A stretch of DNA of 33,836 bases from Chloroflexota bacterium. Lineage in GTDB: Bacteria > Chloroflexota > Anaerolineae > Anaerolineales > Anaerolineaceae. The stretch is taken from the NCBI GenBank assembly GCA_012798065.1, contig JAAZNW010000009.1, forward strand, positions 1 to 33,836, written 5' to 3'. Made by a program: the position numbers and the translations under genes. Shown here in pieces: positions 33,070 through 33,836 of this stretch. Numbering within the stretch: position 1 is the first letter of the stretch; every line of letters starts with the position of its first letter. Below the pieces are notes generated by a model. That model was not told the origin of the DNA, made no database searches, and was given only the letters and a program-made list of their open reading frames with translations.

Positions 33070-33836
33070 ATGAATATGAAAAAGCAGCGCGCTGTCATCC
33101 TTTGCCTGACCCTAAGTTTCGTGCTGGTAGCCATGGGTTGTTCAAGTTCCTTTCTTCAGCCACCTACCCCAACACCGGTCATGACAACGCTAACCTTTCA
33201 CGCCACAACAACTCCCTCCCCTTCCCGCACAGCCACACAAAATTCAACCCCTGCTTACACTGCCACGCTGCAGCCCGTGATAAAAGCCTGTTCGCCGCTG
33301 AAAGGCATTGAGCTCAGTGATTTGCATAAAATTATGTCTCAAGGTTTCACCCCTCCTGCCCCATATAAAGATGATGGACACCCCGCGATCGACCTGGCCT
33401 TTTTCACTTTTAAAGAACTGCCATCGATGATTGGGCACCCGGTGCAATCCATCCTTCCCGGTATCGTCAACATGGTAATCGTTGATCGCTTCCCGTATGG
33501 AAATGCTGTTCTCATCGAAACACCACTCGACGTGTTATCCGCTGAATGGGTAAGCGCTTTGCCTATCCCTACCGCGATACCACAGGAAAATTTGGATCTT
33601 GTGCGCCCATGTGATTCAGACCCATTGTTCGCGGACATGACACCGATTGAATGGGATGGGAGCCGCAAATCAGTATACGTGCTCTACGCGCACCTGTTGG
33701 AAAAGCCACCCGTGCGAGCCGGAGACGTGGTCAATTGCGGGCAAGTGATCGGCGCTGCTGGCAATACCGGCAACTCGGCAGCAGAGCATCTTCATCTTGA
33801 AGCGAGGGTCGGGCCAGCAGGTGCACAATTTGGAAC
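33070..33836 (+). CDS. M23-family peptidase lipoprotein (C-terminus cut by window edge)
   Basis: This ORF is open to the right edge (255 codons) and absent from the ORF track. The N-terminus MNMKKQRAVILCLTLSFVLV is a signal peptide ending in the lipobox AMGC, so Cys24 would be lipidated. A Thr/Pro-rich linker (about 30-70) follows, then a catalytic-type domain with GHPAIDL (HxxxD) and HLHLE (HxH), the zinc ligands of LytM/M23 endopeptidases that cut peptidoglycan cross-links. VYVLYAHLLEKPPVRAGDVV and IGAAGNTGNS also fit the family. It would act outside the membrane in wall remodelling. The start is ATG 33070 or 33076, 3-9 nt after the preceding stop. The HxxxD motif is seen within a long insert-containing domain, so activity should be treated as likely, not certain. 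Confidence 0.82.
   Translation, partial: MNMKKQRAVILCLTLSFVLVAMGCSSSFLQPPTPTPVMTTLTFHATTTPSPSRTATQNSTPAYTATLQPVIKACSPLKGIELSDLHKIMSQGFTPPAPYKDDGHPAIDLAFFTFKELPSMIGHPVQSILPGIVNMVIVDRFPYGNAVLIETPLDVLSAEWVSALPIPTAIPQENLDLVRPCDSDPLFADMTPIEWDGSRKSVYVLYAHLLEKPPVRAGDVVNCGQVIGAAGNTGNSAAEHLHLEARVGPAGAQFG

Overview
The window looks like a chromosomal segment from a Chloroflexota bacterium, most likely class Anaerolineae. The evidence is gene content: Chlor_Arch_YYY (DUF2298) membrane proteins, a mevalonate kinase next to an archaeal-type isopentenyl phosphate kinase, a topoisomerase I with an N-terminal zinc ribbon, and housekeeping genes in an unusual order. This taxonomic call is an inference. Genes are packed tightly, many with ATGA-type overlaps, and several use TTG or GTG starts. 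I saw no IS element, prophage, CRISPR array, tRNA or rRNA, and no gene-free stretch over 300 bases.

Layout. (1) Positions 1-17334, minus strand: a long probable operon, transcribed from tlyA through lepA, a flippase-like membrane protein, a CDP-paratose 2-epimerase-like SDR, a GT4 glycosyltransferase, a giant GT-C/YYY fusion, a second YYY protein, a third GT-C-like membrane protein and cmk. A C69 dipeptidase with its own promoter follows and runs off the left edge. (2) 17381-21680, plus strand: a UbiA-type prenyltransferase resembling decaprenyl-phosphate phosphoribosyltransferase, mevalonate kinase, isopentenyl phosphate kinase, dGTPase and greA, ending at a bidirectional terminator. (3) 21724-30259, minus strand: ffh, rpsP, khpA, rimM, dprA, manC, topA and an unknown two-TM protein, driven by a clear sigma70-type promoter. 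(4) 30441-33836, plus strand: a degV-family gene interrupted by an in-frame TAA, a strong terminator, a DUF1015 gene, a small unknown protein and an M23-peptidase lipoprotein cut by the right edge.

How the parts may work together. Regions 1 and 2 diverge from a 46-bp spacer and both hold genes for polyprenyl-linked sugars at the membrane. Mevalonate kinase and IPK would supply isoprenoid precursors, the UbiA enzyme would make a polyprenyl-phospho-sugar, and the epimerase, GT4, flippase-like and three GT-C-like proteins could build and transfer a glycan across the membrane. ManC in region 3 would supply GDP-mannose. This glycan pathway is the best candidate for a poorly described system here. 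The assignment rests on family membership and gene order, not on direct evidence.

The most checkable oddities are the nonsense codon in degV, the paired -10 elements exactly 6 nt upstream of the divergent tlyA and ubiA ATGs (no Shine-Dalgarno, so probably leaderless), and the 1762-residue GT/YYY fusion next to a stand-alone YYY paralogue.
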